Part shown: positions 7,011 to 13,692 of the stretch, in pieces | Position numbering within the stretch: the stretch's first letter is position 1 | Layout: each line of letters starts with the position of its first letter | Origin: a virus | Direction: 5' to 3' (one strand) | IMG/VR virus record: IMGVR_UViG_3300034072_000212 | Span: 1 to 44,270 of that record | Length of the DNA stretch: 44,270 nt | Made by a program: the position numbers and the translations under genes | The notes under the pieces: generated by a model | The model's database searches: none | The model's input: only the letters and a program-made list of their open reading frames with translations | What the model was told of the DNA's origin: nothing

Positions 7011-7253
7011 ATGTCTAAGTATTCCAACAAGCAGAACACTCCTCTCAAGACCAAGAAGTTCGGTGATGCACGTGATCGTGGTGATTACAGTGCCAAGCGT
7101 AGCACTATGCCTGCTCGACAGCGTGATGGACAGACTTATGCAGGTGGCAAGCGTCTGCGTAAGGCTATGAAACGTCTTGGTGCACGACAGAACGAGTTTG
7201 CTGGTATGCGTGATGCATCTGGTTACACCAAGCCCGGCTCGATGAAGTCTTAA
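7011..7253 (+). CDS. Very basic 80-aa protein
   Basis: Begins MSKYSNKQNTPLKTKKFGDA behind ACATAGAAAGGAAC. Lys and Arg are abundant throughout (KRLRKAMKRLGARQNE) with Gly and Ser turns, so it probably binds nucleic acid. No known domain is recognisable. The stem-loop leader and strong ribosome site suggest high expression. Confidence 0.75.
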   Translation: MSKYSNKQNTPLKTKKFGDARDRGDYSAKRSTMPARQRDGQTYAGGKRLRKAMKRLGARQNEFAGMRDASGYTKPGSMKS

Positions 7254-7274
7254 CTCGTATTAGGAGTGAGTGTT

Positions 7275-7604
7275 ATGCAGTTCACTATCACAAAACAACA
7301 TGTCGAACAGATGATACAGACACTCAAGGATGGTGATGATGCAGTCATTGCTAATCGTGGTGGTTGTAACTATGCAAATCCTTGTATCATTGGTTCTGTA
7401 ATGGACAAAGATTTCATACAACATTTAGATCGAAACAATGCTTTACAAGAGAGTATACAAGCACTGCATGGAAGCTTTGTGTTGTTTGATAACGATGTTG
7501 ATGCCTATGAAATATATAAAACACAGGAAGCATTTGACAATCCAGACAGTCATGAAGTTGATGAAGTAATCTATCACCTCAATCTAGCAATCAGTGGAGT
7601 GTAA
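7275..7604 (+). CDS. Unknown 109-aa protein
   Basis: Two starts are possible; I use the ATG at 7275 (MQFTITKQHVEQMIQTLKDG), because AGGAG at 7262-7266 is 8 bases upstream and overlaps the alternative GTG at 7266. The 109-residue product is acidic and of mixed alpha/beta type, with no catalytic motif I know. It is followed at once by the next gene, whose ribosome site lies in its last codons. Confidence 0.7.
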   Translation: MQFTITKQHVEQMIQTLKDGDDAVIANRGGCNYANPCIIGSVMDKDFIQHLDRNNALQESIQALHGSFVLFDNDVDAYEIYKTQEAFDNPDSHEVDEVIYHLNLAISGV

Positions 7605-7605
7605 C

Positions 7606-7911
7606 ATGCAAACACAGATCAACAATCCACACAAGTCGGCAGAAGATGCACGCAAGTCGTCAGCAGTACGCAGTCTGCACACCATTGCACGTGAAATCCA
7701 TGACGACTGGATCAATGTCAACTACGGTGCTAAGCCTTATCTTGAAGCTATGGCTATGGGTAAGGATGTAACACGTGACAACATCAAGCAACGCAAGTTC
7801 TATCTTGACAGCTACAGCAGTGTAGTGCGTTATTTCTTGGCAAATGCTGCTAGTTGGCGTGGTGACAAGGCTAAACAGATCAAGAATGAACTCAAGACAT
7901 GGATTAACTGA
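7606..7911 (+). CDS. Unknown helical 101-aa protein
   Basis: Starts at the ATG at 7606 (MQTQINNPHKSAEDARKSSA); GGAG at 7596-7599 lies upstream within the end of the preceding gene. The protein is mostly helical and basic with several Trp and Tyr residues. Unidentified. It is tightly packed between its neighbours, with gaps of 1 base on each side. Confidence 0.75.
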   Translation: MQTQINNPHKSAEDARKSSAVRSLHTIAREIHDDWINVNYGAKPYLEAMAMGKDVTRDNIKQRKFYLDSYSSVVRYFLANAASWRGDKAKQIKNELKTWIN

Positions 7912-7912
7912 C

Positions 7913-8254
7913 ATGCTAACAGCAGCACAGAAAGGGCAGTGGCTCACGGACTTGCGTAGTGGTGAGTTCAAGCAAGGTATAAGTAGGTTGTGTACTGTAT
8001 ATCCCGATGGCAATGAATGTTATTGTTGTCTTGGGGTACTTGCTCATAGACAAGCTATTCACTGTGAATTGGAAGAAGTAGATGGTGATGTAAAAAGAAA
8101 AGTATATTACTTCAAAGATGACGAGTCTGGATACGCTGGAATAACACCAAACAGTTTATATTGGGATGCTTATGTAGTAGCACTCAATGATGCAGGTGCG
8201 CCATTCTCCGAGATAGCAGATTGGATCGAACAAAATGTCGTTACATCAGGATGA
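7913..8254 (+). CDS. Phage protein of the CCLGVL type, function unknown (113 aa)
   Basis: I start at the ATG at 7913 (MLTAAQKGQWLTDLRSGEF), one base after the preceding stop. The layout WLTDLRSGEFKQG, then YCCLGVL, then an acidic middle and FSEIADWIE near the end matches small phage proteins I recall from many tailed phages, none with a known function. Cys residues in CYCC could bind a metal but no clear site is visible. It overlaps the next gene by 20 bases. Confidence 0.75.
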   Translation: MLTAAQKGQWLTDLRSGEFKQGISRLCTVYPDGNECYCCLGVLAHRQAIHCELEEVDGDVKRKVYYFKDDESGYAGITPNSLYWDAYVVALNDAGAPFSEIADWIEQNVVTSG

Positions 8255-8447
8255 CATATGGCCAACATGCTCTGTATGTGGTGATGAGTTCGATCCAAGA
8301 CGACAACAGTTAGGTTATGACACTTGTTTACGGCATGGTGAGGCTAAGAAGTCTTACTGTGCTGTTCCTGTGCCAAAGTCTAACTACATCATAGCCACAA
8401 GCAGAGAGCAAGTAGTAAATCCATACTCACATAAAGGAACAAGATGA
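8235..8447 (+). CDS. Small zinc-finger-like protein (70 aa)
   Basis: Begins MSLHQDDIWPTCSVCGDEFD. Cys12, Cys15, Cys31 and His34 form a C-x2-C / C-x2-H pattern that would bind one zinc ion. Short single-finger proteins like this are common in phages and may bind nucleic acid or host proteins. The ATG lies inside the end of the 113-aa gene and its ribosome site is weak, so translation probably depends on coupling. Confidence 0.65.
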   Translation: MSLHQDDIWPTCSVCGDEFDPRRQQLGYDTCLRHGEAKKSYCAVPVPKSNYIIATSREQVVNPYSHKGTR

Positions 8448-8644
8448 TGTATCTACGTAATTCATTGGTTGCAGCAGCAATTGCAAGTGCTTTGTCAGGG
8501 CCAATCATTTCAGTTAGTCCTGCTCAAACAGTTGGCACACCTGCTAATCCTCACAAGCGTAAGCAAGATCGTAGCAAGTACATGCCACATCAGGGTGAGC
8601 GTGAGATTGCTCGTCGTCTGCGTCAACAGGAGAAGAAGTCATGA
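8444..8644 (+). CDS. Small protein with hydrophobic N-terminus and basic tail (66 aa)
   Basis: ATGATG at 8444-8449 follows AAAGGAACAAG; either ATG could be used. Residues about 8-27 are hydrophobic (LVAAAIASALSGPIISVSPA), like a signal peptide or membrane anchor. The rest is basic (HKRKQDRSKYMPHQGEREIARRL). The basic part resembles small cytoplasmic phage proteins, so the hydrophobic start is unusual. It overlaps its neighbours by 4 bases on both sides (ATGA type). Confidence 0.65.
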   Translation: MMYLRNSLVAAAIASALSGPIISVSPAQTVGTPANPHKRKQDRSKYMPHQGEREIARRLRQQEKKS

Positions 8645-8955
8645 CAACTATTCAAATCAAGACACCAGTGAGTGATCGTAGCCACAAGGTAGAGTTCATT
8701 CGATATGACTTGCCTGATGGTAGGCGTAGCTTTGATAACTTTCTCACGAACAAAACTGTTTATGCTGCTGCAACACGTATTATCAATCGTGGTCATAGAT
8801 TCGAGGTTGAGATACTGCGTAATGGCATGATCCATGCTACTATCACTGATGATGAAGCAGATCATGCACACGTGTTGCATCCTAATGGGCCGGGACTTGA
8901 GTTGGCTATCGACAAGATGATTATTGAGTTTGATCTAGATGGTAATCAGGAGTAA
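8641..8955 (+). CDS. Unknown 104-aa protein
   Basis: Begins MTTIQIKTPVSDRSHKVEF; the ATG overlaps the preceding stop (ATGA). GGAGAAG of the preceding codons serves as the ribosome site. The sequence alternates beta-type segments and charged turns and is soluble and slightly acidic. No domain recognised. It lies directly before the MazG-like gene in the same transcript, which does not by itself indicate a function. Confidence 0.72.
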   Translation: MTTIQIKTPVSDRSHKVEFIRYDLPDGRRSFDNFLTNKTVYAAATRIINRGHRFEVEILRNGMIHATITDDEADHAHVLHPNGPGLELAIDKMIIEFDLDGNQE

Positions 8956-8960
8956 GTAAT

Positions 8961-9494
8961 ATGAATATCACACATGAAGAATACGCTAAGAATGTAGCTG
9001 CACGTTGTAGTAATCAGTTCCATGGCGAACTTGTTAACTTCATTGGTGCAGCACAAGTAACTGCTAATGCATGTCGTGAGATTGTAGCTGTAGACATGCT
9101 CAAGAAGGCATTGTTCTATGGCAAGCCTGTTGATCTTGATACGAAGCCACAAGAACATATGGCAATGATTTGGAATACTGCTATTGGAGACATGAAAGAG
9201 TTTCGTCCGTTATTCCATGCGGTTCTTGGCATTATGACAGAGAGTGCAGAACTGGTAGAAGGATTTACGCTAGGCTTCTCAAAGGGTGACTTCGATACTG
9301 TCAATCTCAAGGAAGAACTCGGTGATGTACTCTGGTATATCCAACTTGCATGTAATACTCTTGGTACTTCTATCCCTGAACTCATGACTATCAATGACAA
9401 GAAGCTTGAGAAGCGGTTTGGTCCTGTGTTCAGTGAGGACAAGGCTAACAATCGTGATCTTGATGCAGAACGTAAGACACTTGAAGGAGAATAA
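8961..9494 (+). CDS. MazG-like NTP pyrophosphohydrolase
   Basis: A 177-residue all-helical protein. MTESAELVEGF at 92-102 (E94, E97, E100) and NLKEELGDVLWY at 115-126 (E118, E119, D122) match the ExxE and ExxD metal-binding motifs of the MazG/dUTPase-like all-alpha NTP-PPase superfamily. These enzymes hydrolyse nucleoside triphosphates to monophosphate and pyrophosphate with Mg2+. In phages they may clear altered or non-canonical nucleotides or act on (p)ppGpp-related stress; the substrate here is unknown. The ribosome site is AGGAG at 8948-8952. Residues 1-75 extend the N-terminus beyond a minimal MazG domain. Confidence 0.85.
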   Translation: MNITHEEYAKNVAARCSNQFHGELVNFIGAAQVTANACREIVAVDMLKKALFYGKPVDLDTKPQEHMAMIWNTAIGDMKEFRPLFHAVLGIMTESAELVEGFTLGFSKGDFDTVNLKEELGDVLWYIQLACNTLGTSIPELMTINDKKLEKRFGPVFSEDKANNRDLDAERKTLEGE

Positions 9495-9496
9495 TC

Positions 9497-9982
9497 ATGC
9501 GCAATCTCGAACATGCAGCTATCATTCTTGATGAGTCTCTGACTACTGTTAAGGTACACTTCAAGACTAGTATCCAATATGTAGGTCGTATTAAGGAATA
9601 CACTGGTGGTGATACCTACACCTATCTGTGTGAGAAGTCTCTTGCACACCAGCTAGACATAGGTGATATTGTTGTACTTGAGGATGCTCCGACTGGTGCT
9701 ACTTGTAAGGTTGCACAGGTTGTATCGATCGACAGTGAGAGTGATATTCTTGCCGATACTGACATTGAATACAAGTTTGTTATCGGTAAGGTAGACACTA
9801 ACTATCGTATCCAGATGCGTAATCGTCTGCGTGATAGTGTCGAACAACTCAAGACTATTCAGCGTAACAAGATGCGTTATCAGATGAAGCAAGAACTGAT
9901 GCTTGAGTTCAAGGGAGATATTAATGCCTCTGCCGCTGATACGAATAACATTGCCAGCTCGAATGCAGGTGATGTGCTTTGA
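9497..9982 (+). CDS. Unknown 161-aa beta/coiled protein
   Basis: Begins MRNLEHAAIILDESLTTVKV after GAAGGAGA. The first 100 residues look like a small beta-barrel (YVGRIKEYTGGDTYTYLCEK, GDIVVLEDAP, YKFVIGKVD), a layout I recall from small phage proteins of unknown function. Residues about 110-140 are helical and basic. No active site is evident. The next gene starts within its 3' end. Confidence 0.72.
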   Translation: MRNLEHAAIILDESLTTVKVHFKTSIQYVGRIKEYTGGDTYTYLCEKSLAHQLDIGDIVVLEDAPTGATCKVAQVVSIDSESDILADTDIEYKFVIGKVDTNYRIQMRNRLRDSVEQLKTIQRNKMRYQMKQELMLEFKGDINASAADTNNIASSNAGDVL

Positions 9983-10148
9983 ACGTGACAAGGTGAACAG
10001 ATTGTACCGTGCTTGGATACACACTAGTGACTTCGAGTACGGTACATTCCTTGAGTTACATGATGATGGACTCATAACACGTGTTACGATCAGGAAGCAT
10101 GAGCCTGATGATGTTGTTGTGATTAAACCTAGAGATGAGGATATATGA
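9924..10148 (+). CDS. Small protein overlapping the 161-aa gene (74 aa)
   Basis: I choose the ATG at 9924 (MPLPLIRITLPARMQVMCFE) because AAGGGAGA at 9911-9918 lies 5 bases upstream. The first 59 bases are thus in the preceding gene. A later ATG at 9963 is possible. The product looks beta-rich and acidic at its end (KHEPDDVVVIKPRDEDI). Unidentified. The stop overlaps the next ATG (ATGA). Confidence 0.65.
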   Translation: MPLPLIRITLPARMQVMCFERDKVNRLYRAWIHTSDFEYGTFLELHDDGLITRVTIRKHEPDDVVVIKPRDEDI

Positions 10149-10288
10149 CAAAACAATATAAATCTTCAGATGGTCCAGTATTAATTATATCGAATAAAGG
10201 AGTCCATCCAACACATCTTGACAAGATTGTAGATGAACAAAGAGAGTATTACAACCGTAAGCAAACTAAGGAACAAAAAGATGCGTGA
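10145..10288 (+). CDS. 47-aa basic peptide
   Basis: The ATG at 10145 overlaps the preceding stop (ATGA), and the frame runs 47 codons to the TGA at 10286-10288. The product has a short beta-like start (VLIISNKGVH) and a charged helical tail. Evidence for expression is the ATGA coupling and the overlap with the next gene start at 10281; no clear ribosome site other than the upstream GATGAGGA. Function unknown. Confidence 0.5.
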   Translation: MTKQYKSSDGPVLIISNKGVHPTHLDKIVDEQREYYNRKQTKEQKDA

Positions 10289-10490
10289 TCCAATGCCACA
10301 ACCAAGCAGACCTACTATGGTCAACGCAAAAGAACTCATAGAACAGCTATATAGACAGACAGATAGCAAGACTTTCTGGACACATCATGACACTCGTGAT
10401 GTTATCATCTGTGTCGTGTCGTGCACACTGGGTACATTCATTGGTAACAGTGGTGCGTTGTTTGTTGCTAACATGATGGGATGGTTGTGA
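10281..10490 (+). CDS. Small membrane protein (69 aa)
   Basis: I start at the ATG at 10281 (MRDPMPQPSRPTMVNAKELI), 8 bases after AAGGAA. A polar N-terminus of about 40 residues precedes a hydrophobic C-terminal segment (VIICVVSCTLGTFIGNSGAL) long enough for one membrane span. Probably an inner-membrane protein with a cytoplasmic N-terminus. Early-gene membrane proteins can act in superinfection exclusion or host takeover, but nothing specific is visible. Confidence 0.65.
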   Translation: MRDPMPQPSRPTMVNAKELIEQLYRQTDSKTFWTHHDTRDVIICVVSCTLGTFIGNSGALFVANMMGWL

Positions 10491-10491
10491 T

Positions 10492-10986
10492 GTGTCAGAC
10501 CTAAAGAAACTAAGTAAAGTCTTTACCAAGATCGACATGCAAGCAACAAAGTGTATGCCTCACATGGATACACCTTGTTGGCCATTCAAAGGTGCACTGT
10601 CTAAGAATGGCAGACCTTATGTACAGATTGATGGCAAGAAGTATCTAGCATACAGACTTAGTTATGAATGTGTACATGGTCTAGGCAGTCTTGATGGTAA
10701 GATCGCGTGTCATCAGTGTGACAATGAAATCTGTTGTAGACCTGATCATATTAAGCCAGGTGATCACCAGAAGAACATGGATGAAATGAAAGAGCGTGAA
10801 CGTCATGGTATGCCACATCATGCAGTACGTGCGATACGTAAACTTGCATCACAAGGTAGATCACATCAAGAGATAGCTGACTTGTATGGTATTGGTAGAT
10901 CGACTGTGACAGAGATTGTCAATGGTGTGAATTACAGTCATGTAGATGGAGATAACAATGAAACTAGTAATACAGATCAAGCCTGA
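10492..10986 (+). CDS. HNH homing-type endonuclease with C-terminal HTH
   Basis: A GTG start at 10492 gives 164 residues; an in-frame ATG at 10537 is an alternative. Residues 28-100 match the HNH_3 layout: CWPFKGA, a beta pair, AYRLSYECVHG (Tyr where the family usually has His), then ACHQCDNEICCRPDHI with Cys73, His74, Cys76, Cys81, His86, and NMDEM. Residues 112-146 form a helix-turn-helix (SHQEIADLYGIGRSTVTEI) that should guide DNA binding. Free-standing genes of this kind cut DNA to spread themselves and are common in phages. No split gene or intron is evident next to it. Confidence 0.82.
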   Translation: MSDLKKLSKVFTKIDMQATKCMPHMDTPCWPFKGALSKNGRPYVQIDGKKYLAYRLSYECVHGLGSLDGKIACHQCDNEICCRPDHIKPGDHQKNMDEMKERERHGMPHHAVRAIRKLASQGRSHQEIADLYGIGRSTVTEIVNGVNYSHVDGDNNETSNTDQA

Positions 10987-11263
10987 TGGCAACAGCATCT
11001 ATCAGTTGTTTGAGAAAGAACCTGACTTGGAAACTCTACAGAAGATGGTAGAGGGTTACATCCAAATGGTCCCTAATTGGCCTCGGTTTGCTAACATGAG
11101 TTGCGAAGTGTATGCCAATGAGGATGGCTTGTACAAGAACATGGATTACAACACAGAAGCAACTAATCTGTGGCGTAAGTATCTAGATAGCACAGGTCAA
11201 GAATACGATCGAGGTATGGCAACTCTGGTAGGACCAGTGGTTCTAGTATGTGAGATTAACTAG
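10958..11263 (+). CDS. DUF3846-like protein
   Basis: I start at the ATG at 10958 (MKLVIQIKPDGNSIYQLFEK); GGAG at 10948-10951 supports it, and the earlier ATG at 10946 overlaps that site. The 101 residues follow the DUF3846 pattern: LQKMVEGYIQMVPNW, then EVYANEDGLYKNMDYNTEATNLW, then a hydrophobic LVGPVVLVCEI end. Members occur in plasmids and phages and their role is unknown. It overlaps the end of the HNH gene by 29 bases. Confidence 0.72.
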   Translation: MKLVIQIKPDGNSIYQLFEKEPDLETLQKMVEGYIQMVPNWPRFANMSCEVYANEDGLYKNMDYNTEATNLWRKYLDSTGQEYDRGMATLVGPVVLVCEIN

Positions 11264-11309
11264 ACCTACTATATGTAGTGGGTTGACTTTTGAATGAAGG
11301 GAATGTAGT

Positions 11310-11669
11310 ATGATTAATCCTGACAGCCTTAGTGATGCCGAACTTGTAGCATGTGTTACTGAACTCGTGGCACGTGCTGCTGCTCATATGCGTAATCAAG
11401 ACAAAGATGAGTGGTTTGGACTGAACATTGAGTGTTATGGCTATACCAACAGTGGTAGTTCGATTGAAATCAAGCATCAAGCTATGTTAGGCAGTTCTAA
11501 TACAACCAAATCTGTTACTGGTGACTTGATTAGGTCTGCTGTTAATGTAAACCAGATGCGTTATATGGACAAGTGTACTCCAACCGTGCATGTATCTCTT
11601 GCACTGCCTGCACCTGCTACAGATGAAGCAGAGTTCGTTGAAGTGCATGAAGATGACATGCCAGTCTAA
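11310..11669 (+). CDS. Unknown 119-aa protein
   Basis: Begins MINPDSLSDAELVACVTELV after GAAGGGAATGTAGT. The first 30 residues form a helix pair, the middle is beta-like (WFGLNIECYGYTNSGSSIEIK), and the end is acidic (FVEVHEDDMPV). No motif recognised. It follows the DUF3846-like gene after 46 bases. Confidence 0.72.
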   Translation: MINPDSLSDAELVACVTELVARAAAHMRNQDKDEWFGLNIECYGYTNSGSSIEIKHQAMLGSSNTTKSVTGDLIRSAVNVNQMRYMDKCTPTVHVSLALPAPATDEAEFVEVHEDDMPV

Positions 11670-11680
11670 GGATTAGTACA

Positions 11681-11905
11681 ATGGTAGAAACCGTAACAGC
11701 ATATATGGCTAGTGATGGATCACTGCACCGAACCAAACTTGATGCGTCAAGACATGATGCACGTGTGTTGCTGCTCAAGTACATAGGCAATGAAGGTTTT
11801 GTAAATCAACTGCTTGATGACCCTCATTATATTGTCAATGCACTATATTCGTTGTGTGAACTGTCTGCAAAGAAGGTCATCAATGAGGGATGCAAGAACG
11901 TCTGA
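11681..11905 (+). CDS. Unknown 74-aa protein
   Basis: Begins MVETVTAYMASDGSLHRTKL after AAGGATTAGTACA. The start, a short strand followed by SDGSLHRTKLDASRHDARVLL, resembles small phage proteins with an N-terminal strand-turn and then helices. Unidentified. It ends just before the promoter at 11907, closing the transcription unit that began at 6514, although no terminator is visible there. Confidence 0.68.
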   Translation: MVETVTAYMASDGSLHRTKLDASRHDARVLLLKYIGNEGFVNQLLDDPHYIVNALYSLCELSAKKVINEGCKNV

Positions 11906-11906
11906 T

Positions 11907-11935
11907 TTGACATAACACGTAATATGTGTTATAAA
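11907..11935 (+). promoter_or_regulatory. Strong promoter with internal operator-like repeat
   Basis: TTGACA (11907-11912), a 17-base spacer and TATAAA (11930-11935). A perfect inverted repeat ATAACAC (11912-11918) and GTGTTAT (11926-11932) occupies the spacer and overlaps the -10. TTTGACATAA is shared with the 4865 and 6379 promoters. A ribbon-helix-helix gene lies 300 bases downstream. Confidence 0.75.
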
Positions 11936-12234
11936 GAACTTACACTGTCCACAAAGACAGTTGTAGCTGATCCAACTGCAATTGGTGAAGCAAGCTGGTA
12001 ATATAGTTGCAGCTATGTTACTAGTGTGGGTAGTAAGTATTCACGTTATCTTGTGCTCTGCTTACGTGACCCACAACTTGTTATGTATTACTATATCTAC
12101 CATGAGGTAATTGGCTTGCACCCCCTACATACCCCACCCACGAACAAGTGGCTCCAACATCCTCCCTTAGCTACTTGGATCGACGCAAGACAGGTTGCTC
12201 ATGGTAGTTCTAGTTGTACATGAAAGGAACTTAC
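11936..12234 (+). other. Structured leader or untranslated RNA
   Basis: About 300 bases downstream of the 11907 promoter without a convincing gene. ACTGTC (11944-11949) can pair with GACAGT (11956-11961), while CAGTTG (11959-11964) can pair with CAACTG about ten bases later; the two overlap and so exclude each other. The later part is C-rich (about 12119-12143). It may be an untranslated leader with attenuation-like control or a small RNA. I saw no tRNA. Confidence 0.5.
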
Positions 12235-12402
12235 ATGCGACGACATAGATACAAGAAAGATGATGAACCAGACAGTGTTAAGTTGTCTGTAACATGGACT
12301 AAGAAGAACTACGACGCAATCAAAGCCTATGCTGATCGTAACAACATGTCGTTCAGTTGGGCTGCTAACATCTTTGTAGAAGGGACTATGAACAATGAGT
12401 GA
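12235..12402 (+). CDS. Ribbon-helix-helix (Arc/CopG-like) regulator
   Basis: I start at the ATG at 12235 (MRRHRYKKDDEPDSVKL), preceded by GAAAGGAACTTAC; the upstream in-frame ATG at 12214 would overlap the ribosome site. The 55 residues hold one strand (SVKLSVTWT) and two helices (KKNYDAIKAYADRNN and SFSWAANIFVEGT), the size and order of ribbon-helix-helix DNA-binding dimers. Such proteins usually repress their own and nearby promoters. The inverted repeats at 11912 and 6389 are plausible targets, which is inference. It overlaps the next gene by 8 bases. Confidence 0.7.
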   Translation: MRRHRYKKDDEPDSVKLSVTWTKKNYDAIKAYADRNNMSFSWAANIFVEGTMNNE

Positions 12403-12823
12403 TATTCTCAAGATCAAGAGTGCAGTACTTAATGCATTCACTAAGATTGGAAAAGTCAATGGAACAGCACCCCCAACCAGTCTCTCTAATACCTTCCCCA
12501 TTGCTTATGAGTTCTTTGTTGCTCAAACACTGCGATCAGTCGCCAACAAGCGATACGAAGCAGCAAAGATCAAAGCAGAACAAGCTGGGCTTTTCGGTGA
12601 TGACACCAAGAAGTTGCCTGTTGGTAGTACTACTGTACACTCCAACGAACACTTCGACATTGTTGCTAAGAAAGCTAATTCATCAGTTACACTTGACAAG
12701 ACACAACTCCACAATTACTTGTCACGTGAGTATGATGAGGTCACTGCACTTAAGATACTTGCAGCAGGTGAGAAAGAGCGGGCAGGTGCTGTAACTATCG
12801 ACTGTAGTTTGAAGGGATCGTAA
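12395..12823 (+). CDS. Unknown 142-aa protein
   Basis: Begins MSDILKIKSAVLNAFTKIGK; the ATG lies in the end of the regulator gene. Residues 35-70 are helical (YEFFVAQTLRSVANKRYEAAK), a linker follows, and the last part (HNYLSREYDEVTALKILAAGEKE) is helical again. The linker PVGSTTVHSNEHFDIVAKK is beta-like. No recognised domain. Coupling to the regulator puts it under the same control. Confidence 0.72.
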   Translation: MSDILKIKSAVLNAFTKIGKVNGTAPPTSLSNTFPIAYEFFVAQTLRSVANKRYEAAKIKAEQAGLFGDDTKKLPVGSTTVHSNEHFDIVAKKANSSVTLDKTQLHNYLSREYDEVTALKILAAGEKERAGAVTIDCSLKGS

Positions 12824-12826
12824 CAC

Positions 12827-13051
12827 GTGACAGACGAACCTAAGTTCTCACAACAGGATCACGGCAAGCGAGTGCGTGTCACAGATCGTAATGGTCGTGT
12901 GTACTACGGAACTATTCGTGGTGTGATGTATCAACCGAACTTTGTTGATATTGATACACCTGATAGCAAGCGTGATCCATTCTACTTCCCTGCTGATATG
13001 GTAGAACTGGTTAGCGATGATGATGACAGTGTAGTTCCTACTGATGGCTGA
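12827..13051 (+). CDS. Small SH3-like protein with acidic tail (74 aa)
   Basis: A GTG start at 12827 follows AAGGGATCGTAACAC. Residues 12-62 (KRVRVTDRNGRVYYGTIRGV and later VDIDTPDSKRDPFYFPADMVE) look like a small beta-barrel of SH3 type. The end is acidic (SDDDDSVVPTDG). Function unknown. Confidence 0.68.
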   Translation: MTDEPKFSQQDHGKRVRVTDRNGRVYYGTIRGVMYQPNFVDIDTPDSKRDPFYFPADMVELVSDDDDSVVPTDG

Positions 13052-13058
13052 TCGCTGA

Positions 13059-13087
13059 TTGCAACACGCTGCTAGTTTGTGTTGCAA
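13059..13087 (+). promoter_or_regulatory. Stem-loop, first of a tandem pair
   Basis: TTGCAACAC (13059-13067) pairs perfectly with GTGTTGCAA (13079-13087) around 11 bases. It is followed at once by a second, stronger hairpin. It lacks a T-run of its own. Confidence 0.6.
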
Positions 13088-13091
13088 CACC

Positions 13092-13130
13092 GTCCCTGTC
13101 TGTCAGTTGTCTCATCGTCCAGACAGGGAC
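13092..13130 (+). terminator. Stem-loop with short T-run, possible terminator
   Basis: GTCCCTGTCTG (13092-13102) pairs perfectly over 11 bases with CAGACAGGGAC (13120-13130). ACCTTTTGTA follows, with four T. It may be a weak intrinsic terminator or a leader hairpin: the ribosome site AAGGAT of the 13153 gene begins nine bases later. Confidence 0.6.
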
Positions 13131-13152
13131 ACCTTTTGTAAGGATAATCTAT

Positions 13153-13386
13153 GTGAAGGATAATGTTGTGCAATTCCAAGTGAAGCCAAAGAAACTAACA
13201 AGGACATACAAGCGGCATCACTACACAGTTGAATATGTACCAGCCACTAAGAAGTGGAAGTGGATTGTAGAAGTAGTCACTACAACTCGATATGGTGAAG
13301 AAGCTGAAACACAGAACAAAGCATTCCGTGCAGCAGAGAAGCACATTGATCGAGTGTTGAAAGCACAAGGTAAGGAGTCAGCATGA
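13153..13386 (+). CDS. Small basic protein (77 aa)
   Basis: A GTG start at 13153 follows AAGGATAATCTAT. The 77-residue product is basic, with beta strands (RHHYTVEYVPATKKWKWIVE) and a C-terminal helix (NKAFRAAEKHIDRVLKAQ), a strand-then-helix order that recalls dsRNA-binding-like or small regulatory folds but is not diagnostic. It overlaps the next gene by four bases (ATGA). Unidentified. Confidence 0.7.
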   Translation: MKDNVVQFQVKPKKLTRTYKRHHYTVEYVPATKKWKWIVEVVTTTRYGEEAETQNKAFRAAEKHIDRVLKAQGKESA

Positions 13387-13682
13387 TCCAAGCAGCGGCA
13401 GACACACCAATACAACGTGCTAGTATCGATCAACTCACGTTTGCAGAACTGGAGAGTCTTGTAGAGGAAATACAAGAACGACGGATGCGTAGTCAGACTA
13501 TATATCAAGAGGCTCTAGCTGCAAAGGCTGCTATCAAGGAGAAGAAAGACAGAGACTTGTATCAGAAGCGTCTAACACAGATCGAGAAGAAACTAGACAG
13601 TGTTAACAAGGCTTGTGATATGATTGCAAAGTACATGAATGAAGTGAAGTTGCTTCGCATGACCGTAGGTGACTTAGCATAA
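13383..13682 (+). CDS. Coiled-coil protein (99 aa)
   Basis: Begins MIQAAADTPIQRASIDQLTF. Residues 17-85 are almost continuous charged helix with heptad pattern (LTFAELESLVEEIQERRMRS, then KEKKDRDLYQKRLTQIEKKL), so a dimeric coiled coil is likely. ATGA overlap with the preceding gene. Role unknown. It may be an accessory of the recombination genes that follow, but this rests only on position. Confidence 0.72.
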   Translation: MIQAAADTPIQRASIDQLTFAELESLVEEIQERRMRSQTIYQEALAAKAAIKEKKDRDLYQKRLTQIEKKLDSVNKACDMIAKYMNEVKLLRMTVGDLA

Positions 13683-13692
13683 GGATTGATAG

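Noticed and set aside
11282-11310. Promoter TTGACT-N17-TAGTAT
   Set aside because: The -10 overlaps the start codon of the gene at 11310. There would be no room for a transcript start before the gene, so I take it as chance.
11936-12234. tRNA gene in the leader
   Set aside because: I found no cloverleaf pairing and no T-loop consensus. None was recognised elsewhere either.
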